64,000 bases of DNA from Paraclostridium tenue (GTDB lineage Bacteria > Bacillota > Clostridia > Peptostreptococcales > Peptostreptococcaceae), in NCBI RefSeq assembly GCF_015668515.1, contig NZ_JADPFO010000001.1, positions 894,823 to 958,822 of the forward strand, given 5' to 3'. The translations under genes and the position numbers were made by a program. Below the pieces are notes generated by a model that was given only the letters and a program-made list of their open reading frames with translations, searched no databases and was not told the origin of the DNA. Below are positions 1-8,445 of the stretch, piece by piece. The number at the start of each line of letters is the position of its first letter. The stretch's first letter is position 1.

Positions 1-28
1 TAGATTGCGATTTTAATGAATATTATTA

Positions 29-54
29 AAAAGAGTGTCAATTGACACTCTTTT
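29..54. terminator. Bidirectional intrinsic terminator
   Basis: A perfect 26-base palindrome with an A-run on one side and a T-run on the other. It lies just after the stop of the lipase-like gene and can stop transcription from either strand. Confidence 0.8.
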
Positions 55-64
55 AATAATTTAA

Positions 65-1222
65 TTAATCTTTTACCATATCTATAAAATTTTCTAATTT
101 ATGATAATTACCTAACTTATTTTTATCTTTCACTACATCTATATCTTCAATATCTAATTCTTTAATTTTATTTTTGCCTAGATACCCTCCATTTATAATT
201 AAATACAAAGGGTCATTAGAAACTATATAATTTTTAACTATATTATTATAATTTTTAAAATCACTTTTTTTAAATCTATAATTATTTATATCCACAAATC
301 CTTTATACTCTATACTCTTATTTAAAAAGCTAGTTATATATGATGCATCTATAATATAATCTTCATTTTTTTTAGGTATTAAATTCATATATGCTACTAT
401 ATAATCTTTTATTAAACTATTCTTTATAATAGGTGGTGCATATTTACCTTTTATATGCTTTGGATTAAGTGTATTAGCCGAATTAAAAGTAACAGTTTTT
501 ACATTTTTATAACCTTTATTAACTAAATCATATGTTGCATATTGAGCTAATAATCCACCTAAAGAATGCCCACTTATATATACTTTTGTATCATTATTTA
601 CTAATGGTTTTATAAATTCTATAGCATAATCTCTTTGCGGATGCGGCATAAATTGAGTTGTAAAGTTTCCAATCCAATCCATATAGCTTCTAGTTGGCTT
701 ATATGAAACTATTAAAGAATTTCCACATCTAAGTGCTATTCCTCCAAAACCTCTTTCTCCATTTTCATATCTAATTACTTTAAAATCTTTTATAGATTTA
801 TACTTATCTTTAAAAATCTCTCCTATAGTTTTTCCTATAGGATTTTTTTCAATTATTTTACTTGCAAGATCAGCACTTTCAAATAACATATACTCACTTA
901 CATATATATTTTTATTTGATTTAAAGTCATCAATTATATACTCATTACTCAATTCATACTTTAAACTTCTATTATAGTCTTTATATAAAGGATTTGAACC
1001 TCTTTTTAACTCTTCTTCATCGCTTAATTTATCATTATCACTATCTTTATTATATTTATCAGTTTTTAATATTTCTTCAAAAGCATCTGGAAGACCATCT
1101 TCATCACTATCTATATGCCATTTTGGATTATTTTCATCTAATAAATTTAAAGTATCTAATTTGTTAAACCCTAATGTAAAAAAAAGTAATGGTAATATTA
1201 AAAATAATTTATAAATTTTCAT
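65..1222 (-). CDS. Secreted lipase-like alpha/beta hydrolase with calcium-binding repeats
   Basis: Probable secreted lipase or esterase of 385 residues. It has a Lys-containing N-terminus and a hydrophobic signal peptide (about residues 1-20). Two thrombospondin type 3-like calcium loops follow (DSDEDGLPD and DSDNDKLSD, about residues 38-70). The C-terminal part is an alpha/beta hydrolase of the lipase class 3/DUF2974 type, with the nucleophile elbow GHSLGG near residue 219. The start lies 2 bases after the stop of the upstream SpoIVB-like gene, so the two are probably co-transcribed and both exported. The palindromic terminator at 29-54 ends the unit. The substrate cannot be read from the sequence. 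Confidence 0.8.
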   Translation of the reverse strand: MKIYKLFLILPLLFFTLGFNKLDTLNLLDENNPKWHIDSDEDGLPDAFEEILKTDKYNKDSDNDKLSDEEELKRGSNPLYKDYNRSLKYELSNEYIIDDFKSNKNIYVSEYMLFESADLASKIIEKNPIGKTIGEIFKDKYKSIKDFKVIRYENGERGFGGIALRCGNSLIVSYKPTRSYMDWIGNFTTQFMPHPQRDYAIEFIKPLVNNDTKVYISGHSLGGLLAQYATYDLVNKGYKNVKTVTFNSANTLNPKHIKGKYAPPIIKNSLIKDYIVAYMNLIPKKNEDYIIDASYITSFLNKSIEYKGFVDINNYRFKKSDFKNYNNIVKNYIVSNDPLYLIINGGYLGKNKIKELDIEDIDVVKDKNKLGNYHKLENFIDMVKD

Positions 1223-1224
1223 AA

Positions 1225-2187
1225 CTACTTATCTATATTACTTTCACTCTTATCTTTTTCATTGTTTAGCATATAGTCTATATTTGATATATAACCTATC
1301 TTATGATTATAAATTAAACTTGATCTAACTCCTCCAATTAATTTTCCATCTTGTATAACAGGTGAACCACTCATTCCTCCAATTACTCCACCTCTATATT
1401 CTTTAAGCTCTTTATCTTTTACTTTTATTTTTGCCCCATCTTCATATGTTTTTAATATTTCTATTTGATGTAATTTTTTTTCATTAGTAATTGGAGATTT
1501 ACAATATATATATGCAATTCCTTTTTTAGGCTTAGCTATATCCATAGATTTCTTATCTTCAAATTTATTTTCTTTTAACTTACCTTCTACTCCATAATCA
1601 CTATATTTACCTATATCTCCTATATAATTTAACTTCCCATCTTCATTTTCTTTTATATGTGGCTTTAATCCTCCAGAATTAAAAAGTGTAGCTTTTATAG
1701 AATGTACATATGTTGTTTCAAATACTTGAGTGCTATCAGCAACTTCTGATCCTTTTATATTATGACTAAGTCCTACAAAAGAACCATCTTCTTTAACTGC
1801 TGTTATAGTCCCATAAAATTGTTGAGTAAAACTTAAATATATTCCTCTAAAATCTTTACTTGTAAAAATTTGTGAATATTCTTTTTTATCTCTTATAAAT
1901 CTTACTAACACTTTTTCATTTTCTGATTTGTATAAATCTGTTAAATCATTTAAATTATATCTAAGTTTTTTGTTAATTGAAATTGCAGATAAAATTATAT
2001 CTTCTTCTTTAAAATCAGTATCTTTGTTCAAAACCATCTGAACTATAGGATATTTTAAATTAAGGTTTACAAAAACTACATCTGCAGATGGCATTAATTT
2101 TTCTGCTTTACTTTGCGCAAAACCTAAATTTGTTGATAAAAGTATAGCTATAGCTGTTAATGATATTAGTTTTTTAAATTGTCTCAT
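1225..2187 (-). CDS. SpoIVB-type S55 serine peptidase-like secreted protein
   Basis: 320 residues with an N-terminal signal peptide ending near the AFAQ-like site (GFAQ). Residues ~35-110 resemble a divergent PDZ domain. The C-terminal part carries the S55 hallmark GMSGSPVIQ with the likely catalytic Ser, and an upstream GLSHNI that probably corresponds to the family His motif (LGHxI in SpoIVB). SpoIVB itself is usually over 400 residues and is encoded beside spo0A; this copy is shorter and sits upstream of a lipase, so it is a paralogue rather than the sporulation protease. It may process secreted or membrane proteins; that role is inferred. RBS and ATG are clear, and transcription continues into the lipase gene. 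Confidence 0.72.
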   Translation of the reverse strand: MRQFKKLISLTAIAILLSTNLGFAQSKAEKLMPSADVVFVNLNLKYPIVQMVLNKDTDFKEEDIILSAISINKKLRYNLNDLTDLYKSENEKVLVRFIRDKKEYSQIFTSKDFRGIYLSFTQQFYGTITAVKEDGSFVGLSHNIKGSEVADSTQVFETTYVHSIKATLFNSGGLKPHIKENEDGKLNYIGDIGKYSDYGVEGKLKENKFEDKKSMDIAKPKKGIAYIYCKSPITNEKKLHQIEILKTYEDGAKIKVKDKELKEYRGGVIGGMSGSPVIQDGKLIGGVRSSLIYNHKIGYISNIDYMLNNEKDKSESNIDK

Positions 2188-2300
2188 AGCTTATCCTTTC
2201 TTAAACCATTTTAAATTCTTATATTATTTTTATATAAATATGAACTTTTTATTATACTTTTATCTAATTAGGAATATATTTTATTATTTACTAAATATAG

Positions 2301-2768
2301 GTGGTGATTTTTATTATATTTTCGCCTAATAATCTAAAAGTAAACTTTATTTATCCTAATTCTAAAAAAAGTATTTTAAATAATAGAAAATATACACTTA
2401 CTTATAATACAGATACTAATCTTTTACAATTAGATATAGGTAATTTTTATAATTATAAAAAAGTTGATTTCGACTTAAGAAATGAAATTTTGGGTGAGTG
2501 GATTTTAGTTGGCAAAAATAAATATAATTTATGTTTTTATATTTATATAAAAGGTTATAATCCATATGAAATAAAACAGAAATATAATATGTCTAAACAA
2601 AATTTAAGATTAGCAATTGAATATATACTATATACGGATAAAATTTTTTTACAAGAAAATAAATATCTTTTAAACAGTAGTATAATTGTTAAATTCTTTT
2701 CTTCATATTTTATGTTTAATTCTTCTGAATACTATGGTTTAGTGAGTGATTATATTAAAAATTTATAA
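2301..2768 (+). CDS. Staygreen family protein
   Basis: About 150 residues matching the bacterial staygreen family: the RKYTLTYN stretch followed by LDIGNFYN and an EILGEWIL segment. Plant homologues are Mg-dechelatases of chlorophyll breakdown; the role in Clostridia is unknown. The start is ambiguous. GTG codons at 2301 and 2304 sit inside a near-perfect Shine-Dalgarno (GGTGGTGAT, 2300-2308), and the codon at the best spacing is ATT at 2313. There is no in-frame ATG until well into the protein. The gene is divergent from the peptidase-lipase pair. Confidence 0.65.
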   Translation: MVIFIIFSPNNLKVNFIYPNSKKSILNNRKYTLTYNTDTNLLQLDIGNFYNYKKVDFDLRNEILGEWILVGKNKYNLCFYIYIKGYNPYEIKQKYNMSKQNLRLAIEYILYTDKIFLQENKYLLNSSIIVKFFSSYFMFNSSEYYGLVSDYIKNL

Positions 2769-2840
2769 AAAGTGATTTTTTAGGTTTATATTATAAACTA
2801 AAGGTTATAATAATCTTACAACTTAATAGAAAATATAATG

Positions 2841-3012
2841 TCACATCAATAGGTAGGCTAATTCTATGCTAACTTCATTTTGTTTAATTTGACTGTTAAT
2901 ATTCATAGTCTTTTCCATATTACCTCGTAAATTGAAATTTGTATTTTCTATAAGTTTATCTATAATATCAAAAACAATTTGTTTAATTTTTCTTGTTTTG
3001 ATATTAGTATCT
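2841..3012 (-). pseudogene. Possible decayed coding remnant
   Basis: The 329-base gap after the staygreen gene contains one minus-strand frame of about 57 codons open from 3012 to a TGA at 2841. Its composition is protein-like and it contains an internal Met, but it has no plausible start or RBS and a stop lies immediately upstream. It may be the 3' end of a lost gene. I do not recognise the family; chance is also possible. Confidence 0.25.
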
Positions 3013-3048
3013 AGCTACAGTTTATTAATTTAAAATTTTGTTAGATAC

Positions 3049-3082
3049 AAAAAGTGGCTTCATTTTTAGTGAAGCCACTTTT
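3049..3082 (-). terminator. Intrinsic terminator
   Basis: A 13-bp stem (GTGGCTTCA paired with TGAAGCCAC plus flanking A/T pairs) ending in a U-run on the minus strand, just downstream of the 82-residue gene's stop. Confidence 0.8.
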
Positions 3083-3097
3083 AATATAAAAGTTTAT

Positions 3098-3346
3098 TTA
3101 TACCATGTTGTTTTTAATAATATTGTCAATTACTTTATCTAAAGTCAAATCTTCAGTATCTATATTTTCTAATTCCAATATATAGTCTTCAAATTCAACT
3201 TCTACAAATCTATCACCTTTATTATCTGAGTTTATATAATCAATAACTTTATAATCTTTAATTTCTTCTTGTAAATACTCTTTAAGCTCATTATATTCTT
3301 CTTCACTTATTTTATTTTTATTGCATCTACAATTAGGACATCCCAT
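3098..3346 (-). CDS. Small protein with N-terminal Cys cluster, unknown function
   Basis: 82 residues, not recognised. The N-terminus CPNCRC suggests a metal site or short zinc motif, followed by an acidic alpha/beta region. It has a good RBS (aggagg) before ATG. It lies 14 bases after the 184-residue gene and shares its strand, and the terminator at 3049-3082 follows, so the two probably form one transcript. Confidence 0.6.
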   Translation of the reverse strand: MGCPNCRCNKNKISEEEYNELKEYLQEEIKDYKVIDYINSDNKGDRFVEVEFEDYILELENIDTEDLTLDKVIDNIIKNNMV

Positions 3347-3360
3347 AATACTTCCTCCTT

Positions 3361-3915
3361 TTATTTTTGTATTTCATCTAAATTCATGGTAAGTTGTTCA
3401 AATAAAATATTATCTTTTGACTTTTTATTAGTACTTTTTTCTTTTTCTATTAAATTCATCTTTATAAGTAATTTTTTTAAAGAATTTACACTGTCTATAG
3501 ATATACTTTCATTATTAACAATCATAGCATATCCTACTCCAGTTTTTTTAATACTTAAATTAGGATTATATATCTTTATAGATATTACTTTAGAATTTAT
3601 ATATTCTACAGAAAATGTATTTTTCTTTTTTGAAAATAGTTCTACTAAATTATCTTTTATATTTTTTACTTCTTTATTTTTTACTTTTTTAGCTTTTATA
3701 ACACCCATTTTTATAAGCAAAGGCTCTAAAGACTTAATATCATTTAAAAATATAGGTCCTCCCTTTAAATTTAAGCAGTAGCCTTTACTAGAGGCTTCTA
3801 TTTTTATATCCTTTTCATTTATATATATAGATGTTATCTTACCATTAGTGTACTTAACTTCATAAGATTTCTCTATTTTGGCTAATACATTTGTGATTTT
3901 ATTTGGTAAATACAT
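3361..3915 (-). CDS. Unknown protein made of two tandem copies of a ~65-residue domain
   Basis: 184 residues, family not recognised. The protein is an internal duplication. Residues ~8-74 and ~90-158 align throughout: EVKYTNGKITSIYI with SVEYINSKVISIKI, GYCLNLKGGPIFLND with GYAMIVNNESISIDS, and LLIKMGVI with LLIKMNLI. Each copy predicts as a small beta-rich fold ending in a helix. There is no signal peptide or membrane segment. It is upstream of the 82-residue Cys-motif gene on the same strand. Confidence 0.6.
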   Translation of the reverse strand: MYLPNKITNVLAKIEKSYEVKYTNGKITSIYINEKDIKIEASSKGYCLNLKGGPIFLNDIKSLEPLLIKMGVIKAKKVKNKEVKNIKDNLVELFSKKKNTFSVEYINSKVISIKIYNPNLSIKKTGVGYAMIVNNESISIDSVNSLKKLLIKMNLIEKEKSTNKKSKDNILFEQLTMNLDEIQK

Positions 3916-3978
3916 ACAAAATCCTCTTTTATTTTAGTTTTTAAATAAAATATATCATTTATTTTATTTAATTACAAT

Positions 3979-4010
3979 AAAAAGATGATTGTGTATACAA
4001 TCATCTTTTT
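3979..4010 (-). terminator. Intrinsic terminator
   Basis: A 14-bp stem (AAAAAGATGATTGT with its complement) around a GTAT loop, directly after the DUF975 gene stop at 4022. A/T runs on both sides allow bidirectional function. Confidence 0.8.
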
Positions 4011-4021
4011 ATTAATATGTA

Positions 4022-4630
4022 TTAGTTATTTTTTAATTCTAAATAGAAATTAGTTGCTGTTATTTGATAATATGGAACAAGCCATAAAAATCCTATACCA
4101 AATGTTAAAATAGATAATATAAACCATCCTACAAAACTTAAGTACAATACAAAATATTCAAATTTATATCCTTTCATCATCCTGATACTTTCTTTTAAAC
4201 ATTCTATAGATGATTTTTCTGGATTTTCAGCTAATATGTAATTTGCTTGTGAAAACATAAAAATTAATATAATACCTGGTATTATAAATAATATCATACC
4301 TATACTAATACATATCATTATTATTAAATTCATAAGTAATGATTTTAAAAACACATCAAATCCAGAAAATAAATCTTTAAATTTTGCACTTGAATCGCCT
4401 TTACTTAAATTTAAAGAAAATCTGCATATACCAATCTGTACAGGCCCATAAAGTAATATTCCTAATATATTTAAAGCAATACCAAAATTTGATACTTCTA
4501 CAGATTTAGTAAATTCAACGTTTACTAATTGTAATATAAGAGAATAACAAACAAATGTTATTATAGCTAATATCCAATTATTTTTTAACTGGCTTTTAGC
4601 TCTTGTTTTTAGTTCTAGTCTTGAAACCAT
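4022..4630 (-). CDS. DUF975 family multipass membrane protein
   Basis: 202 residues with a basic N-terminal amphipathic segment (LKTRAKSQLKNNW, typical of DUF975) and about five to six hydrophobic segments, including a GMILFIIPGIILIF stretch. Family members are integral membrane proteins of unknown role in Firmicutes. The ATG is preceded by a gaggc-type RBS. It is the last chromosomal gene before the prophage's left end. Confidence 0.8.
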   Translation of the reverse strand: MVSRLELKTRAKSQLKNNWILAIITFVCYSLILQLVNVEFTKSVEVSNFGIALNILGILLYGPVQIGICRFSLNLSKGDSSAKFKDLFSGFDVFLKSLLMNLIIMICISIGMILFIIPGIILIFMFSQANYILAENPEKSSIECLKESIRMMKGYKFEYFVLYLSFVGWFILSILTFGIGFLWLVPYYQITATNFYLELKNN

Positions 4631-4860
4631 AACATGCCTCCGTTTTTACTGTATACTATTTTTATAAATCTATAATAACATAATTTTATACCTAATGATA
4701 TTTATGTAAATTAATTTTATTATTACTATACATATTTTTTTATAAAGATATAGATTATATTTATTATTGCTTATGAAATACATAGTATACTTAATTTTCT
4801 ATAGTTATATATTTAAATTGTTTATTTTATTTTCTATTTACCCCTTAATTAATTTAAATA

Positions 4861-4892
4861 AACAAAAATAGGCCTACAATAGACCTATTTTT
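4861..4892 (-). terminator. Original terminator of the NifX-like host gene
   Basis: A long stem (AACAAAAATAGG with its complement around TACAATA) with a U-run on the minus strand. It lies 35 bases past the attL copy of the gene's last codons. Before integration it would have followed the NifX-like stop codon; it is now 41 kb from that gene. Confidence 0.75.
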
Positions 4893-4926
4893 GTTTATTT
4901 AATATATTTTTATTTAAATTTAATGA

Positions 4927-4950
4927 TGTCCGCAACCGTCGTGTGAGCAA
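4927..4950. repeat. attL core
   Basis: 24 bases identical to 46013-46036; the match extends to 27 with one mismatch. Read on the minus strand it encodes CSHDGCGHH followed by TAA, the natural end of the NifX-like protein, so this is the chromosomal 3' fragment displaced by integration. Confidence 0.95.
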
Positions 4951-5005
4951 TCTAAGAATAAAAATATTTATTTTTCAACGTTTATATAATTATATTAAAT
5001 TAAAT

Positions 5006-5023
5006 TGTCAGTTAAAAGTCAGC
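5006..5023 (+). promoter_or_regulatory. Candidate integrase arm-type sites at attL
   Basis: TGTCAGT (5006-5012) and AGTCAGC (5017-5023) lie about 60 bases inside attL. The same motif is repeated five times inside attR (45875-45948). Repeats at both ends of an integrated element, at a fixed distance from the core, are typical of arm sites bound by the N-terminal domain of tyrosine integrases. The assignment is inferred. Confidence 0.55.
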
Positions 5024-5042
5024 AAAAATAAAAATTACAGAT

Positions 5043-5062
5043 TAATCCACAGTTTATCCACA
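5043..5062 (+). other. DnaA-box-like pair
   Basis: TTATCCACA at 5054-5062 is a perfect consensus DnaA box; TAATCCACA at 5043-5051 differs by one base, and a weaker CTATCCATA follows at about 5067. In AT-rich sequence next to attL this could be chance or part of an origin. Confidence 0.3.
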
Positions 5063-5075
5063 AAACTATCCATAC

Positions 5076-5105
5076 AAAAAGACTAGGTGTTTTCCCCTAG
5101 TCTTA
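5076..5105. terminator. Intrinsic terminator near the prophage left end
   Basis: Stem GACTAGG/CCTAGTC with an A-run before and U-rich sequence after. It may insulate the prophage's last transcript from the host. Confidence 0.65.
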
Positions 5106-5227
5106 ATTTATATTATATATCTTTTTTTCTTTCAATATATTATATAAACTTATATAAATTATTTTTTATACAAGGACATGCAACTTTTTATATGTGTTTA
5201 GCATACACTCTATTAACAAGTGAATAA

Positions 5228-5326
5228 CTAAGCGTAGCGATCATAAACTTGTTTATGATAGTAATGAACGACCAGTTAATCGCTTAGAGTGACCTTGGGC
5301 TAAGTCTATGGATCCATAACCTTAGC
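5228..5326. other. Structured noncoding segment with nested inverted repeats
   Basis: In the 427-base gene-free stretch between attL and the ATPase gene. CTAAGCG (5228-5234) pairs with CGCTTAG (5281-5287) and encloses a 9-bp hairpin (5240-5248 with 5251-5259, TT loop). A second arm pairs GCTAAG (5299-5304) with CTTAGC (5321-5326) around the perfect palindrome TATGGATCCATA. No ORF or promoter is obvious. It could be a small RNA, an origin or transfer-like site, or a packaging signal. Confidence 0.5.
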
Positions 5327-5360
5327 TATTTTATGTCTAAATATATCTATACAACAATAA

Positions 5361-5392
5361 AACTGCCTGCTTTTCAATCAAGCGGGCAGTTT
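5361..5392 (-). terminator. Terminator overlapping the ATPase gene 3' end
   Basis: AACTGCC pairs with GGCAGTT around a loop containing the TGA stop codon (5378-5380), and a U-rich tract follows on the minus strand. It ends the three-gene ATPase/membrane module. Confidence 0.75.
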
Positions 5393-7657
5393 AGTTACAA
5401 ATGCACTATAGTTTTTATCTTCATTTTTTATTAAACATAAAGCATGGTATCTTTCCAGTTCAACTAAATCCATTTCCTCGTAACCTTCCTTTTGGAAATA
5501 AGTATTTAATTCATTAAATGCTTTTACATCACAACCACTTAATAAAATAAATGATGATCCTGATGCTAATATACTATTTTTGCACTTACTTGTACATTGA
5601 CTTAGGTAATGTAATGCTAATGTAGGAGTTAAATTAAATTTTCTACATTCAACTAAAATACTTTCCATTAGCAACTGGCAATTATAACTTTGATGTATTT
5701 CATTTATAAACAATTCTGTTTGCGCTGATGTAGCTCCTAATTGTTTGGCCAACCAAACTTTTGATAAATAAAATGTTGCTATAACATTTCTTATCATACG
5801 ACTATTAAATTGTTTCTCGGGTATTTTAATTAATATTACCTTTCCTTCATTTATAGCTTTTATAAAATCTATATTATCCGAACTATCCCTAGTAAAAGCC
5901 AACTTAGTATACATATTAGTCTTAAGCCAACTTACACGGTCTATAATCCCATCTATTTTACTGTCGTAGTTTTCTATATTTCCCTTTTTATCAGTTTTAG
6001 TTAAATCATTTAGATCATCAATTTCATCACATAGTATATCTTTAGCCTCATCGTTTATATTCTCTATAAGGTTTAATCTTTTATTTGGATTAATCAATAT
6101 ATCTATAACATTTTTAAAACTTGCATGGATGTTATTATAAAAAACTACAGTTGCAGCTGCATACAGATATCTAAGCATACGAGGTGTTAATTGGGCGTTA
6201 TCATCGTTTATACTATCTAATAGTATTTGTAATTGCTGTGCCTTCTGCATAGAAATAGATACTTTTGTATATTCATCATCAGCTTCATCGTAAACTAACT
6301 CATTATAGGCAAATGACTGTAATTGTTTAATATTTGTACAATCTATTTCTAAAAGCTTATCTGAAGGAGTTATAGCTTTTATACTTTCACTTAATTGACA
6401 TTTATCTATATAGTCTATAACTACAAGTCCTCTTCCTGATTTTATAATATCTTTGGCCATATTAACCATATAATAATCTTTACCCGCTCCCATAGGTCCT
6501 AATAAAACTCTACCTAACCTTTTAATTTGCTTATCTGTACTATAATATACTTCTTGGATAGTATCTTTACATTTAACATTACCAATTCTAATCTCTCCAT
6601 TTAATAAGCATTCTGGAGCTTTTAATTCTAGCACCTTATTATGTTTTATCATCTTATATTGGTCTATTATTTCTTTTCCAGGTAATGAAATAAAGTTTGA
6701 AGTTTCTTCTATTGTAGTGTTATTTATAGGGACATCATTTAATTGCGCAGTTTCTAGTTTAAATCTTCTTTTTACTCCTATTTCTTTATAGACTAACTCA
6801 TTATCATCGCTTATAGACTTAAATGTGTTACATGTAGCTATAGCTAACTGTTTCTCTCTATCTTTTTCTTGTGATTTACTCATTATCAAAATTTGAGTTT
6901 TGCATATATCTTTATTAGCTTTTCTTTTAGTACTATTAGATATTTCTTTAGTTGTGGATATAAATGCATTAGGATTAATTTGCTTATTGTTTAGAATTGA
7001 ATTTAAAAGGTAATCTAAAAAATTAATTAAAAATTTTATCGTTATTATTCCTAAATCTATTACATTTTTACTTTTCTTTAAGTTCTCCCCATGTCTATAC
7101 TGATCTATAGCTTTCTTATATGTTATTTTAAAGTAATTAGATTCTTTTTCTGATGTTGGTATGAAATTATATAAAATTCCTACTTCATCATCCTTTTGCA
7201 AAATCTCCACTATAGACATATTAGCATTCAATAGATCATTATTTCTTTTATCTACATTTAAACTAAGAGCATCATTCATTTTATATTTCAAATAATATTT
7301 AGTGCATTCATTTATATCCATAGGTATTTTATCTACCTCTTTTAATTCTATGTTTTTCCAAGTTTCTGAAAATTTACTTTTAAACTTAATTAAGTGTATA
7401 GTTGGTATTATAAAGTAAAATTTAACCTCTTCTTTAGTTATGTGAATATAATAAGATGCTTTTAGTTGAGTTTCAATCATTAGCTTTTTATTTTCTATTC
7501 TTATAAGTTTACTAGTTTGTTTAAACATTCTATTTATTAAGCTAGCTATGTTTTCTGTAGTATTATTTCTATTTGATTTCGTAGGTATTAACTGAATTAC
7601 CGTATATTTATTCTTCTTTATTCCTATATATTTTTTAATTGTCTTAGATTTAAACAT
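5378..7657 (-). CDS. VirB4/VirD4-like (conjugation-type) P-loop ATPase of the prophage accessory module
   Basis: 759 residues. A divergent N-terminal half (~1-330) carries a hydrophobic stretch near 200-220. The C-terminal motor domain has a Walker A (GPMGAGKDYY, K393) and a Walker B-like segment LFINEIHQ (~residue 648), with Asn where Asp is usual. It resembles type IV secretion/DUF87-type DNA-pumping ATPases. The family assignment rests on motif layout. It is the last gene of a tight minus-strand set (13-16 base gaps) with two small membrane proteins, the arrangement expected for a membrane-anchored secretion or DNA-transfer motor. No relaxase is seen. It could act in conjugation-like transfer, exclusion or defence; none is proven. 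Confidence 0.65.
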   Translation of the reverse strand: MFKSKTIKKYIGIKKNKYTVIQLIPTKSNRNNTTENIASLINRMFKQTSKLIRIENKKLMIETQLKASYYIHITKEEVKFYFIIPTIHLIKFKSKFSETWKNIELKEVDKIPMDINECTKYYLKYKMNDALSLNVDKRNNDLLNANMSIVEILQKDDEVGILYNFIPTSEKESNYFKITYKKAIDQYRHGENLKKSKNVIDLGIITIKFLINFLDYLLNSILNNKQINPNAFISTTKEISNSTKRKANKDICKTQILIMSKSQEKDREKQLAIATCNTFKSISDDNELVYKEIGVKRRFKLETAQLNDVPINNTTIEETSNFISLPGKEIIDQYKMIKHNKVLELKAPECLLNGEIRIGNVKCKDTIQEVYYSTDKQIKRLGRVLLGPMGAGKDYYMVNMAKDIIKSGRGLVVIDYIDKCQLSESIKAITPSDKLLEIDCTNIKQLQSFAYNELVYDEADDEYTKVSISMQKAQQLQILLDSINDDNAQLTPRMLRYLYAAATVVFYNNIHASFKNVIDILINPNKRLNLIENINDEAKDILCDEIDDLNDLTKTDKKGNIENYDSKIDGIIDRVSWLKTNMYTKLAFTRDSSDNIDFIKAINEGKVILIKIPEKQFNSRMIRNVIATFYLSKVWLAKQLGATSAQTELFINEIHQSYNCQLLMESILVECRKFNLTPTLALHYLSQCTSKCKNSILASGSSFILLSGCDVKAFNELNTYFQKEGYEEMDLVELERYHALCLIKNEDKNYSAFVTKLPA

Positions 7658-7670
7658 ACAACCCCTCCTA

Positions 7671-7901
7671 TTATATTCCTAATATCACGCTTCCAAACAT
7701 CCTTATTATTAAATATATAACAGGAGCTATAGTCGCAACTGTTTTTCCTCTTTGAGATCCAAATAGGTATAGAATAAGTCCTATCAATCCTCCTATAAGA
7801 CATACATAGTGGCTACTTAAAACAATGTCTTTTCCGAATTCTATTAACCATTCCTCTATATAAGTCCAAGGATTTACAGCTTCAAATAATTTCTTAAACA
7901 T
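7671..7901 (-). CDS. Small two-TM membrane protein of the ATPase module
   Basis: 76 residues with an amphipathic N-terminus (residues 1-30) and two hydrophobic segments (~31-48 and ~55-74) separated by a short GSQRGK turn. The topology recalls small inner-membrane components of type IV secretion systems, but there is no diagnostic motif. It lies 13 bases upstream of the ATPase and 16 bases downstream of the 153-residue membrane protein, so co-transcription is likely. Confidence 0.6.
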   Translation of the reverse strand: MFKKLFEAVNPWTYIEEWLIEFGKDIVLSSHYVCLIGGLIGLILYLFGSQRGKTVATIAPVIYLIIRMFGSVILGI

Positions 7902-7917
7902 AGTCTATACCTCCCCA

Positions 7918-8379
7918 TTAAAACTTGATTCCACTAAATAAATCAAATAATTGAGGATAAAATTCTATGAATAAATACCCTATCCAATATTGAATACCTT
8001 CTGTCATAGCTTGTTTCATATTTCCGCCATTTATCAATGTTATAACCATATTTCTAAGTCCCATGCCCATGCAACCCCACTTAGCGAAACTCATTAACAT
8101 TCCTACTATTTTATTTCCTACAGTATCAAGCGATGTTGAAAGCTCGCTAGCATAAATAAAATTCATATTAAAATGTAACATTAAAGCAGTCATTAGAACC
8201 AATCTAGCATACATTAACTTATTCTTCTTTATATGATTTAAGATAGTTTCAACTAAATTCATATCCTCAACCGAGAAATCAAACCCTTTAACTAACTCCT
8301 TTTTGTTGAACTCTCTAACTTTAACTACTCTATCACATATTATTTCACGAACTGTATTTCCATTTACTAATATTTTCAT
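7918..8379 (-). CDS. TrbC/VirB2-like membrane protein of the ATPase module
   Basis: 153 residues. The N-terminal ~50 residues are soluble. After that come a signal-anchor-like hydrophobic segment (LVLMTALMLHFNMNFIYA), a short polar stretch, and two further hydrophobic segments (GMLMSFAKWGCMGMGL and YWIGYLFIEF) near the C-terminus. An export-type segment followed by two helices resembles the pilin-like VirB2/TrbC family; the similarity is topological and so tentative. It is the first gene of the module, with a gggggat-type RBS. Confidence 0.5.
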   Translation of the reverse strand: MKILVNGNTVREIICDRVVKVREFNKKELVKGFDFSVEDMNLVETILNHIKKNKLMYARLVLMTALMLHFNMNFIYASELSTSLDTVGNKIVGMLMSFAKWGCMGMGLRNMVITLINGGNMKQAMTEGIQYWIGYLFIEFYPQLFDLFSGIKF

Positions 8380-8445
8380 AGTATAATCCCCCTTAAATTT
8401 GGTTAAAATAATCTCATAAATATTTATCCTGGAGGTGTATTAATC

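Noticed and set aside
3386-3781. Plus-strand ORF opposite the 184-residue gene
   Set aside because: Low-complexity Phe/Ile-rich shadow without an RBS; the minus strand has a clear internal duplication and RBS.
5378-8379. Full conjugative element or ICE instead of a prophage accessory module
   Set aside because: No relaxase, coupling-protein pair or further T4SS genes are present, and the module lies inside the phage att sites.
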